From assembly GCF_000276665.1 (NCBI RefSeq), contig NW_004955426.1, positions 26,639,836 to 26,703,835 of the forward strand: a DNA stretch of 64,000 nt, written 5' to 3'. The notes beneath the pieces are model-generated. The model did not search any database, was not told the origin of the DNA, and saw nothing but the letters and a program-made list of their open reading frames with translations. A program made the position numbers and the translations under genes. The stretch comes from Chinchilla lanigera (taxonomy: Eukaryota > Chordata > Mammalia > Rodentia > Chinchillidae). Of the stretch, positions 12,501-23,580 are shown in pieces. How positions within the stretch are numbered: position 1 is the first letter of the stretch; the number at the start of each line of letters is the position of its first letter.

Positions 12501-13489
12501 CTTAGTGGATTAAACAGGTTGAAAATGCCTTCCTGATACAGGCTAGTTATGAAGTAAAAAGAGGCTCATTTTGACTCATGCTTCCTGAGCTTCAAGTCCA
12601 AGATCAGGTGGCCCCACTGGTTTGAGCTCTGGCAACAACAGCATATCAGAGTGGAAGGATGCACTAAAGCAATGCTCACTTCCCAAGCTAGGGTAGGGGT
12701 AGAGAACACAAAGAAAAATACAGAAAGGTGCTAGGATTCCACAGTCCTTCTCAAGGCCACTCCTCTGATGACGTAGAAATCTACATCCAGAGTTCACCTC
12801 TTAAAGGTTCCCACTACCTCCCAATACCACCGCCCTGGTGACCAAGCCTTTACATATGAACTTATGAGAGACACACATCTAAACTGCAGCACATAGATGC
12901 AACTGTTCTTGAACTTTGTTCGTAGGTTTTTCCACTCAGACGTACACGCATATATTCAATAGGTACCACTGTCTAGTTTGTGCCAAGCATTGGTAGGAAT
13001 GCTGGGACTCTATTTTAGCTCTGTCAAATCACTGAAATATTGAAGATTTATTATTTACACATAAGCACAAAAGTTACATTATTTTGGTATTATATAACTA
13101 ACTGGAATATTGGGCTTATAAAGTCAAAGCCAATCCTGAGAAATTTATTATTAAAAACCTGGCACTAGGTTAGATACCAAGAACAGAACAATTAGAACAG
13201 ACTGCAAGAAACTCATGTATGGGTTAATAGTAGTAAGAAGATAAGTCCTGACATACCTCTTATACAAGGTGAAATATAAGATACTGTATCTATACAGGTA
13301 CGACTTAAGAGCAGGAGAGATAATTTGCACCACAAAATGCTGCATGAGCTTGTAAAGTCTCCTGAAGAGTCTGGAAAAGCTTTATGGCATTAGCTGTATG
13401 GTAAGAGGTCACATAAGGATAAGCAGTTAGTAGCAATGCCTTTCATAGCCACATTCTGCACTCCTTCACCCTGTTTGCCATCTCCAGTT

Positions 13490-13640
13490 TGCCTTTATTT
13501 TTTTTAACAAACAGACATCCATTTACAAAATAGCGTAAGAACAATACAAGCAATACTGAATTAACAGACAAGGTGACAGGAAATGAGCAATTGTTGTTGT
13601 AGTGCATATTGATATCTTCAAAGTTGTTACTCACAATTTG
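13490..13640 (-). mobile_element. LINE-1 3' UTR fragment
   Basis: It starts with a T-run, then atttacaaaatagcgtaag, acaggaaatgagcaattgtt and gatatcttcaaagttgtta. These are the reverse complement of the LINE-1 3' UTR unit. It is related to the fragment at 6100-6255, and only the 3' tip is present. Confidence 0.68.
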
Positions 13641-13974
13641 CCTTCAACCTTCAGAAACTTGTCAGATCTTTTAATACTAGAAAATAAAGTGGAATAAAGC
13701 TCATGCTTTTCGTATCAAGGGTATTAGGGCCATTGTTATATACATAAGACCCCAGAACCCCTTGACACTTTTGCAAGCATGGGTATTTCTTTGACCCTAG
13801 AGTTCCTTCTTCTGCCCTAAGGTTCAAGACTATTTTACAGTGGCTTATAAATATGTGCAATTGGAGATTATCAAATCTGGGACAATTGGCTCATCAAATT
13901 CTAGCCATACCAAGTCTCCTAGTTTCTAACCTACAAAACTAGCCCCTTATTTAGAATACTGCACCCTCAAATAG

Positions 13975-14255
13975 TGGCTTAGCTTGCTCCTTTTTGTCAT
14001 TCAGATCTTAGCTCAAAGTACTCTTCTGACATCTGGTTACATCAGTCATTTCCACCCAACCTCCATCCTTTGTTATCTGATTGTGCTTGCTTTATAGCAT
14101 TTATCCCCATTTGATAATTTCTTCTTTTTCTTTTCATTTATTTATTGTTTTTGCTTTTTATTGTCAGTTTCCTCCCACTAGATGTCAGTTCCGTGATACA
14201 GGATAGGAACTCAAAAATTGTTTTAGCCTAACTGGTGCAATGAGTGAATGACAAA
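13975..14255 (+). mobile_element. L2 LINE fragment
   Basis: Reads tcagatcttagctcaaagta, cttgctttatagcatttatc and cccactagatgtcagttccg in the L2 3' order. Confidence 0.62.
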
Positions 14256-16569
14256 TGGTCAGATGCTGAGGGCATCTGAAGAGTTATCTTGAAAGAGTTT
14301 CTCCCTGAACTAAACCTTTTGTAAGAAACATCAACTGTTCTTGAAGGTATGTTTACTTTAGATCCAGCCCAAACCTACCTTGTTTTGTGTGAAAATTTTC
14401 CTCCTTTTATAGCAATGAATAGAAAATACATATCCATACTTTTCAGAGTAAATGATGGCATCTCAGATATAGGCTCCTTGTGTTCTGTACTATGAAGGTA
14501 TAATTGTGAAGACCAGTATCTTTCCTAGGATGAATTTGGTCTCTTCTTTTCGAGGCCTTTTGGGCATCTAATACACTGGCTTCCAGGTGTCATTTATAAT
14601 GTTGTTTCCAGTTTGTAAAGCTATTATACTGAGGATTTTTGAAGTGTTTCTAACACTCTTTTAAAAACTTCACAGTTTCTCTTGCTATGGATTTTTATCT
14701 GCCAAAGAACTTACCTACTTAAAAATACTGAAGGCACTTTGAGTACACATTTTTCATCTTATTTATTCTGATTTTTGCTTAAATTTGCATTTTTCTTTTT
14801 TTGCTTTGGTGGGAAAGTGTATTTATGCAAGAAGAAAAATTTCACTTCTTGTTTTGAAAGATGTGACGAGTTGAAAACACTAGTTATATCAAATGTATTC
14901 ATGTAGTTTATAACTTTACTAATAATGGAGCAAATGCCAATCTTTGGAAATAGTTTAGAATTAAAAGATTTTGGCATATTCATCAATTTTGTTAGCTAAT
15001 TTAAATTAATTTTAAAAAGATTATCACATGCTCCAAATTAAAGATTTTGGCCAAATAGGAAGGCTATATTCATGTTTTCTCTCAGCTTAACTTCTTGGGT
15101 CTTATAGCCACATTTTATGATGGAAAATATGAACAAGTCCTTTGTGCAAAGTTCCTGGGCCAAAATAAACACTCTATTCCATAGTTGTGTATTGCACACA
15201 GGAAAACATCTTTGTCATTTTTCTATTTAAGTGACACATTTTCACATTTGTTGAAAAGGAAAAGAAAAAAAAGAAAAGAAAAGAAAGCCAGTGGTTGTTG
15301 ATTGAGCATTTTGTGTGTAAGGGGTAATACATGTTAACTGCCAAATTTCTGTCAACACAAGAAAAAACATTCGTATATCAAAAAAATTTTTTCATTCATT
15401 ATGTAAGAAATTTATGCATGTTAATAAATACCAGAAGATATATCGCGGACATTTTCTATTTTTAGTATCTGTTGAAATACTGTTTTTCTACTTGAAATAA
15501 CTGTGTGAATTCAGATACATTTAGTTTAAATAAATTGGTCTTCTGATCATTATTACCAACTTTTTCTCTCTGGTAACAGTAATAGCTTTAGTGATAATAT
15601 ATTTAACAGTGAGGCTGTTATACAGTACTTCTGATGTTGATATGACAGATCAAAAAGCCTTTACCACTGTTCCCAACTGATCCTCAGAGATCAAGGTCTA
15701 GTCATCATTGTTCTTTGCTGCTGAGATTTGTTGACATTGTGGTTGTTGGTTAGGCAACCTTTCTCATCCCAAATGTTATTTTTTTGTTTAAAACATTTCA
15801 AAATCCAAAGATAGGTTACTGTAGGAAAAAAATCCAGCAATGTTTTATCAGAATCTATAATTTTCTAGGCATTCTGCAGGGTACAGAGGAGACAAAAATG
15901 AGGTCTTACTTCTGAAGTCTTAGATTTATTCCCCTTTGGGAGCTGAGGAATGAGAAGGCTGACCATTTCAGATGGAAAACAGGAAGGCCAATGAGAATTC
16001 TGGCAGTAGTCCCTAAAATGGGCAAGGAGATAGATCCACTTTTTATATGATTACAGCTAAATCTTTTCACAGATTAATATTTTTCAAAAAAGTAATATCT
16101 ACTTAGAAATCAAGTTAAGTGTAGCAATTCAGTTGAGGTTTACTGCAATGGATCCAGTCTGGATGGCCCCACTCTTGGAATTAGGAAAAATATCTAATGA
16201 TACTGCAGACCACAGTTAGCTGACACTTGCCAAGAAACTATACAGTCAATTCACATTTCAGTATAAATCCCATTCACTTCTTAAAACCCTGGCCATGTCA
16301 TTATTATCTAATACATCAAGGATTTTAGAGCTACTTTGCCATTTCCCACTTTTCTGGAACTACACAAATGTCTTGAGTCCTGAAGCTGAATCTGTTGGCC
16401 ACTTCTGTTTTACATTCTGCATGAAAGTAGATGTTGTACACCATGTGGAACTAAACCTGCTGTCACAGACATGGCTTCACTCCTGGCTGGATCACTTAGT
16501 GTCTGGTTGGTTGAGACTCAGTCAGTGGGTTTCACATCTACAATAGAAATATTCTATTTGTCTAAGCCA

Positions 16570-16692
16570 GATCTGGGAGATACTTTTACCTGTGTGTTGT
16601 GGCTAACACATAAGCCAAAATAAACCTCTCCTCCTTTAAGTTATTGATGTCATGTATTTTGTTCTAGCAAGCCGCAAAGCGACTAAGACACT
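16570..16692 (+). mobile_element. MaLR-like LTR 3' end
   Basis: Reads cataagccaaaataaacctc, tcctcctttaagttattgat and gcaagccgcaaagcgactaa, the same 3' end design as the LTR at 3977-4350. Only the last part is recognisable; sequence back to about 16300 may belong to it. Confidence 0.62.
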
Positions 16693-17399
16693 GTGTTATC
16701 CTTTCCAACCCTACAATATAAGTTCCATGATTTTAAGCATTTCATTGTTACCTAGGAAGCACTTATCAGTCATTGGTCCCTGAATTTCTTACAGTAGTGT
16801 CATTTTCTTCACCTCAAATGAGTTAAATGTAGAATTCACACTAAAAAGATAGAGTGAACTTATTACAGAATGGAAATAATTAAAATGGAGTATTTTAAAA
16901 GTGAATCACTTGTTTTCTTTTGCAAACCTTTTGTTTTTTCATCTCTAGCACAAGGTTGTCACTGGATTTATTACTATTTTATTCAAAGAGAATAATAAAA
17001 AATAGCAATAGCAAAATACCAAAACATAGCAAAAACAAAACAAAGCAAAGGCAATGAAAATGATACAGGGTTTTGGAGCAAAATGATAGGAATTAACAGT
17101 GGTTATTATATTACCTATTGTTATCTTCAATGCAGTTGCTCGTACCAGACGTAAGAATGCAAGACTGAAAAAAAATGCAAGATTGATCAAACCATTAAAG
17201 AGAATAAAAAATAAAAACAAAAAAATTAGAAACGATGCAGAGTTTCACTAGACAAGATGGTAGGAATTCACCGATGGTTGTTATATTGCACATTGTCACC
17301 TTCAAATTAATTGTTCAGATTACCAGATATGAACATGTACATTTCAGGTTTTATTTACTGCTTCAGGTACTTACACTAGGGAAAAAATATGATGTTTAT

Positions 17400-18818
17400 G
17401 CATGCAGGTCTAGTTTATTTCACTTATGAGTATGGTCTCTAATTGCATCCATTTACCTATAAAAGCCTTGAGTTTTATCTTTTTTAAAAGCTGAGTAATA
17501 CTACATTGTATAAAAATGCCACATCTTTCTTATCCATTCTTCAGTTGATGGGCATTTGGGTTGTTTCCAAGTTTTAGCTATGACAGATTGTGCCGCTATA
17601 AACATGGGTGCACACATATTGCTGTGGTATGATGTTTTTAATTCTTCTGGAAAAATATCCAGAAGGGGAATAGCTGGGTTAAGTGAGACTTCTGATGCTG
17701 GTTTTGTGAGGAATCTCAACAATGATTCCTCAGTGATTTCACCAATCTACACTCCCACCAGTAGTGGAGAATGGTTCCTTTTTCCCACAGCCTGTCCATC
17801 ATTTGTTATTGGTTGATTTCTTGATGATAGCCATTTCTTTCTGGGGTGCGATGGAATCTCAGTATTGTTTTAATTTGTATTTCTTGAATGACCAGTGATG
17901 TTGAACATTTTTTCATATATTTATTTAGCATTAGTATTTCTTCATCTGAGAAATGTATATTCCTCTCAGATGCCCATTTTTGGATGGGGTCTTTGAATTT
18001 TGGGGGCCTGTTTTTCTTTTTTAATTCTTTATATGTTCTAGATAGAACATATAAAGTTTTAGTCTTTGAATTTGGGGGGCCTGTTTTTCTTTTTTAATTC
18101 TTTATATGTTCTAGATAGAACATATAAAGTTTTAGCCTTTGTCTGAGGGGCAGTTGGCTAAAATTTTTTACCAATTCGTGGGTTTTCTTTTTACTCTGTT
18201 GGTGATTTCTTTTGATTTGCAAAAGCTTTTCAATAAGAGGAGATCCCATTCTTTGATTCTTTGAAGTATTTCCCTTGCAGTTAGGTTTTTGTTCATGATG
18301 TCTCTGCCTACCCATATGTCTTCAAGATTTTCACCTACTTTCTCTTTTAGTAGATTTAGTGTTTCTGTTTTAATATTTATATCTTTGATCCATTTTGACT
18401 TTAGTTTGGTGCATGGTGATAGGCATGGCTCTAGTTTTAGCCTTCAGCATGTGGAAAACCAGTTTTTCTAGCACCACTTATTAAAGAGACTATCTTTTTT
18501 CCAGTGACCATGTTTGGCTCCTTTGTCAAAGATAAGGTGGCTGAGTGTCTTTATGGTTGTGTCTGCATCTTCTAATCTGTTCCATTGATCGTCAGGTCTT
18601 TTTTTTTGCCAATACCATACTGATTTTATCACAGTAGCTTTGTAGTATAATTTTAAATCAGGTATTGTGATACCTCCTGCATTTCCTTTGTTTCCCAGGA
18701 TTGCTTTTGCTATTCTAGGCCTCTTCTGTTTCCAGATGAATTTTAAAGATGTTTTCTCTAGATCTGTGAGGTATACTAATGATATTTTAATTGGGATAGC
18801 ACTGAATCTGTATAACAA
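17400..18818 (-). pseudogene. LINE-1 ORF2 C-terminal remnant
   Basis: On the minus strand, 18818-18468 reads [20 protein letters not shown] and then [20 protein letters not shown]. The segment from 17722 to 17501 reads PAIPLLDIFPEELKTSYHSN and then MFIAAQSVIAKTWKQPKCPS. These match the same stretches in the plus-strand copy (for example near 41500 and 42570-42700). Frameshifts and stops separate the pieces, and a 73-bp tandem duplication interrupts it at 17991-18136. The endonuclease and most of the reverse transcriptase are missing. Confidence 0.88.
17991..18136 (+). repeat. 73-bp tandem duplication within the minus-strand LINE-1
   Basis: Units 17991-18063 and 18064-18136 differ at only two positions (a T/G in the ttttggggg run and the last base). 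The unit contains the small inverted repeat atgttct-agat-agaacat. Very low divergence points to a recent event. Confidence 0.93.
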
Positions 18819-19573
18819 TTTTTACAGAGCATCTGAATTTCTTCCTGTATAAATTGTCTATTTCTACTCTATTTGTCTATTGTCTGTTTTTCTCTGTACC
18901 AATTTATATAAATATTGTATGATGCTTATATATCCTACTCTATATGTTCCTATTCTATATATATAATTGATTCTTTGTTGTATCTGTTGAAAAATTTGCC
19001 TCCCTATTTGCTGTGTTTAATTTTTCTCATGACATCCTGTACAAGGATGATTTTTAATTTTAATATAATTAAATTTCTTTTTATTACTCTACTTTTTGCT
19101 TAAAAATCACCTTCTCCTCCATGCTCATATTTTACACACACCCTTTCTATGCTCTAACTTATTTTAATTTACTTTTAAAGTTTCATTTTAAATATGTAGA
19201 TCTTTAGTTCTTCTAAATTTTATGTTTATAGACCTCTTTTTTACATGTGATAAATTAGTTATGCCAACACTGTTGAATAGCTAATTTTCTCTCCATTGTT
19301 TGTCATCCTTCTCTGTTGTATGTTAAGATTCAGTATGTGATTTGGAATTTGCTAGGTGTTTGCCCCTCTCTCTGTTGATCTCAATTTGCCTCCCAACTAA
19401 GTACTTTTGATCTTCATAGTATAATTGTGAGAATGCTTCAGAGATTACTCATGAAGTATGTTGTTAGGTGTAAGTTTTGAGATAGTAAGCTTTTGTCAAG
19501 TTAATAAAACCACTCTTTCTAGTTTACTTAGAGTTGATTATATATATCAATTTATTTATTAATTTTTGTTTTT

Positions 19574-19690
19574 TTGAGACAGGGTCTCACTGTTGATTCC
19601 ATGGTGGACTTGAACTTACTGTGTATCCCAGATTGGCCTTGAACTCTCAGAAATCTTCCTGCCTCAGCCTCCTGAGTGCTGACAGTGACC
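19574..19690 (-). mobile_element. B1-like SINE
   Basis: Reads ttgagacagggtctcactgt, cttgaacttactgtgtatcc, ttggccttgaactctcagaa, cctgcctcagcctcctgagt. It is a typical antisense B1 in a rodent genome. Confidence 0.88.
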
Positions 19691-20303
19691 TAAGGTCCAC
19701 TGCCCATGCCCTCATCACTAGCCTGGGAAAAGGTGAAAATACAAAATATGACATACAATTCCTACTGCATGAATATTGCTTTCACACATCATAAAGTCAA
19801 AATAATCCCTATTTGGATCATCTTCATGGGAACTAACTATCTAGGAAAAGAGATTTTCCATTTTCTACGTATTCAAAAATGTAAGCCTTAAACTTCTTTT
19901 CCTGTTTTTAAACTGTTGCTTTTATAAGCCAGATGATCCAACTCAGCATCTCCCTTCCTCTCTGGTGGGGCATGGCCTTCCTTGTTCTCTTTGGTATGCA
20001 TGTCCCTCCCCCAGCTGACTCTAAAGGCAGCAGAAGGCTGTGACCACACTGTCAGGCCTCACCCTATACCATGGCCTTGTGCACCTGTCAGTCAGTTTGT
20101 GCACTCCCCATCAGTCAGCATCGGTGTTCTCACTTCACACGTTTTACAGAGTTTAGTACTTTTTAATTGTCCTTTGAGACAATCTCTGCTAGTCTCTTTG
20201 TTTTTATTGCCTAAAATTATACTATTACCTACACTATTTTGATCAACAGGAAATGTGGTCTATATATAGTTGAACTAGCCAAAACCTTTTACCTTTCTTC
20301 TTA

Positions 20304-20344
20304 ACGCACCTAATAAATATATTATATTTACGCACCTAATAAAT
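20304..20344 (+). repeat. Short direct repeat
   Basis: acgcacctaataaat at 20304-20318 and again at 20330-20344, separated by an AT-rich linker. Confidence 0.85.
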
Positions 20345-21669
20345 CCTTATTACATTCCTCCTGTTGGCCTTCTATTATTTGTAGGCACTTGGGAATACAG
20401 CAAAATAGATGAATTCTGAATTCACATAATTGACATAAGAGAAGAAAGAGTGAAAAAAATAAGCAAGTAAATATGTAATACAACAAATAGAGATAAATTC
20501 TTTGAAGAAATATTTAATAGTATAAAGTTTGTGGTTTATCTGATCTGTAACATGTGAATAAATACTTGAAGGAGTCTTTGAGGTGGAGGGAACACACTCT
20601 TCAAGGAGCATGAAAGAGGCTCATTTTGTGATAGAGGAAGAACATGAAGAGCATGGTGGTAGATGGAAGCAGAGAGAGTGACTAGGGAAAATCAGGATTT
20701 TCAGACCACGTTAAGTGTGGGGATGCCATATAACAATTCTGAAAACAGAAATGACACGTTCTTATTTCAGTGAGATCAGTTTGGATGCTGGAAATAAGAA
20801 GATTCTAGAACAGAAGCAGATAGGCAAGATTAAGAAACTTATACAGATAAGAAAAACATTGTTTGCTTGGATGATGGAGATAAAAAGAGAAGGTAAGAAG
20901 TAATCGTAGTCTGTATATGATTTGAAGATGCATCTGAGAAGGTTAATTTGTAGAACATCAGTTCTGAGATATGAGCAAAAGAATGGAGGAAAGACCTGAC
21001 AATATAAAGGGGTGAAAGCAGAGTTGAGTGAAATGCCAAGGCTGTGGAAAGAGCAGGTTAGGAGAATAAACTCACAAGTTTGTTTCAGAATGGATACATT
21101 TGAGATAACCTATCAAATACCCAAGGAAATTATTATATAGTAAATTTAGTAAATTCAATAAATGAGCCCTTCATTCAGGGAAGAGGTCTGGAATGAGGCA
21201 TTGATTTGAACATCATTTTATACATGGTATTGACGTCATGATGCTCCATCCTCTAAGAAGGAAGTGTGGATAGAGAAAAGAGGAAGAGGAGATTTCTGTG
21301 GGTAATTCAGTAGTGTAGTAAGTGGTTGGAAAACTGACAAGGACACAGTGAAATAGACTGCAGTAGTGCCCAGTGAAGTGGAAGAATTAAGGAGAATGGT
21401 ATGCAATACATAGAATTTCAAAGAGGGGGAAATGATCCACTGTGACAATTATTCTTGATAAATCAAATAAGATGGTTAAGAACTAACCACTACATTAGCA
21501 ATGTGGGAATCATTGACTACACAGCAAAAGCTGTGCATTGGAGTGGTGGAGATTAAACTTCAGCATGCGTGGGTTTTTAAAAAATGGCAAACTGTGTATT
21601 GGAGAAAGGATTAGACACAATTTTTTCAAGAAGTTTTGATTAGATGGAAGTACAGAAATTGGGTTGAAG

Positions 21670-21793
21670 CTGAAAGTGGTGGTACACACCTATAATTCCA
21701 GAATTTAGCACGCTCAGGTAGGAGGATCACAAGTTGAAGGCCAGCCTGGGCTGCAAAGTAAGCCTCTGTCTCCAACAAACAAAAAAATAGAAA
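21670..21793 (+). mobile_element. B1-like SINE
   Basis: Reads agtggtggtacacacctata, attccagaatttagcacgct, aggaggatcacaagttgaag, gccagcctgggctgcaaag, ctctgtctcc and an A/C-rich tail. Confidence 0.88.
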
Positions 21794-23424
21794 AGAGAAA
21801 AGCAAAGAAAGAAAATTTGGGTCAGTAATTTTGGAGGTAATAAATAAACTAGTCAGGAGAAATGATTTCTTTTTTGTTTATTTGGTTTTTTTTGACCAGA
21901 GAAAATTTTAGCATATATTTAAAAGAATTCTTGGCTTCTATTTTTAAAAAACCCTTACTCATTATCTAAATGAAAGTCTTAAAGCAGTGAACTTTTTATT
22001 TACTTAGTCTTTAGTGATAGTTTAGTTGGGTATTAAATTCTAAATTAATGATAATTTCTCTGACACTTTAAATAAAAATTTTCATTTCTGTCATCTGTTG
22101 TTACTAAAGAAAAGTATTCTACCACTCTATCTTAGTAGGTAAGTTATCTCTTATTTAAAATACCTTTTAAGGTTTTTCTATATTCAGATGTGTTCTAGTA
22201 AATGTACTTTTTATTTATACTCCTCAGTAATTATTGTAGGATTTCAACCTAGAACCACAATCCATTCCTTCAGTTTCTAAAGTTATCAATCATAACTTTT
22301 TGTTTCTTTGCAGTTGAATTAAATTCTCTCCTCTTATTGCTGTCAGATATGTTTTAGAGCTTATTAATCTGCCCTCCATGGCTTGTACCTGCTGTTCCAA
22401 ATCTTTCAGTGCTACTATCTTAATATTAAAAAGTAAAATAAACTTACTGTTGCAGTGGTTGGCGCAAAGGAAAAAGTTCAAAGTGTAAACTTGCAGTGCC
22501 ACGTTGGCTAACCATTCTGGCACAGGTTATTTTAAACTTATTTAAGATTAATCTATCTTTTCAGCCAGCTGTTCTCAAAAATCAAGAGAAAGATAAAAAC
22601 TTAAAGGCAGGTTGATGTCATCCAGGTGAAGCAAAATAATTAAATGCTCTCCCTATTTTCTCTTCCTGCTATTCCTTCATCTCTAGAGAACAACTACAAT
22701 ATTTTTCTTTTATGCATATATATAAAAAGTAGAAAGCAAAAAGGTAGGAACTCCAGAGGAGTTCTTCTCTAGAGGAGAAGAGAGTACAGCAAGAAGTGGG
22801 AGGAAATACCTGGATAGTTCACAACGAATGCTTTAATTTTCAAATAATTATAAATTAGAACAGCGAATTATTTTATTCATTAAATTACCAATAATGAGAG
22901 GAAAAGAAAAAATTTTCTTAACAGTTGTAACATTGTAATTGAAGTTACAATCTGGCCTGGTCTGAGTCTAAACTAGGATAATTTGAAAGCAATTTGGTAA
23001 TAGCAATGGAAATAATTTCATAAATGTTACAATTTCATAAATTTTGTACAGCAGTATTGCTTCTTGGAATCAACCATTAAACAACAAATGGAAATACAGC
23101 AAAAATTCTTTCCTCCTCTCCCAAGAGATGTTTATCATAACATCATTTATAATATAAAAAATACTAGAAGCAGCCTATATCAGTGACCTATACACTTTTT
23201 GACCGTCAAATTATAAGAGAATATTTTGTCTACATAGACATACACATGTATCAAAAACTTCAGATAAAAAGCCCCACAAAGCTAGTTCTGACTCACTGAA
23301 TCGGTTTTACAGTCTAAGACTAGGTTGTAACTCCTAACTGGAAAAACACTGGTCTGAATGGTCACTAAAAGGCATATGATGGAATATTAATTGATCCCAC
23401 TATTAAATTTTGTGTTTATAGTTT

Positions 23425-23580
23425 TATTTTGTTTCCCCCTCCCCTCCCTTCTCCCCTTTCCTCCATCTCTCCCTCCGTCTCTCCAGTCTCCCTCTCCCAT
23501 GTCTCCTTCTCCCTCTCCTGTCTCCCGTCTCCTGTCTCCTGTGCCCTGCCTCTCTCTCTTTCATTGCAGATCCTTCGTGG
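23425..23580 (+). repeat. Polypyrimidine (CT/CCT) tract
   Basis: About 155 bases, nearly all C and T on the plus strand (tttccccctcccctcccttc onward), with short ccctctcctgtct repeats. The open frames across it are composition artefacts. Confidence 0.92.

Larger units (their letters stand above)
12500..16569. other. Mostly unique, AT-rich intronic sequence
   Basis: Contains the LINE-1 scrap at 13490-13640 and the L2 at 13975-14255. A short A/G-rich run lies at 15257-15289. No gene seen. Confidence 0.5.
16945..18825 (-). mobile_element. 5'-truncated LINE-1, minus strand
   Basis: Same LINE-1 family as the plus copy at 37.5-43.7 kb. Read on the minus strand it holds the C-terminal third of ORF2 (from about 18818 down to about 17400) and then a 3' UTR (about 17400-16945) with at least two of the same tandem 3' UTR units. 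The 5' end is cut inside ORF2 near 18825. No clear target-site duplication was found. Confidence 0.9.
18826..21669. other. AT-rich intronic sequence
   Basis: Very AT-rich at 18850-19270, possibly more old LINE debris. It then holds the B1 at 19574-19690 and the direct repeat at 20304. No gene seen. Confidence 0.5.
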
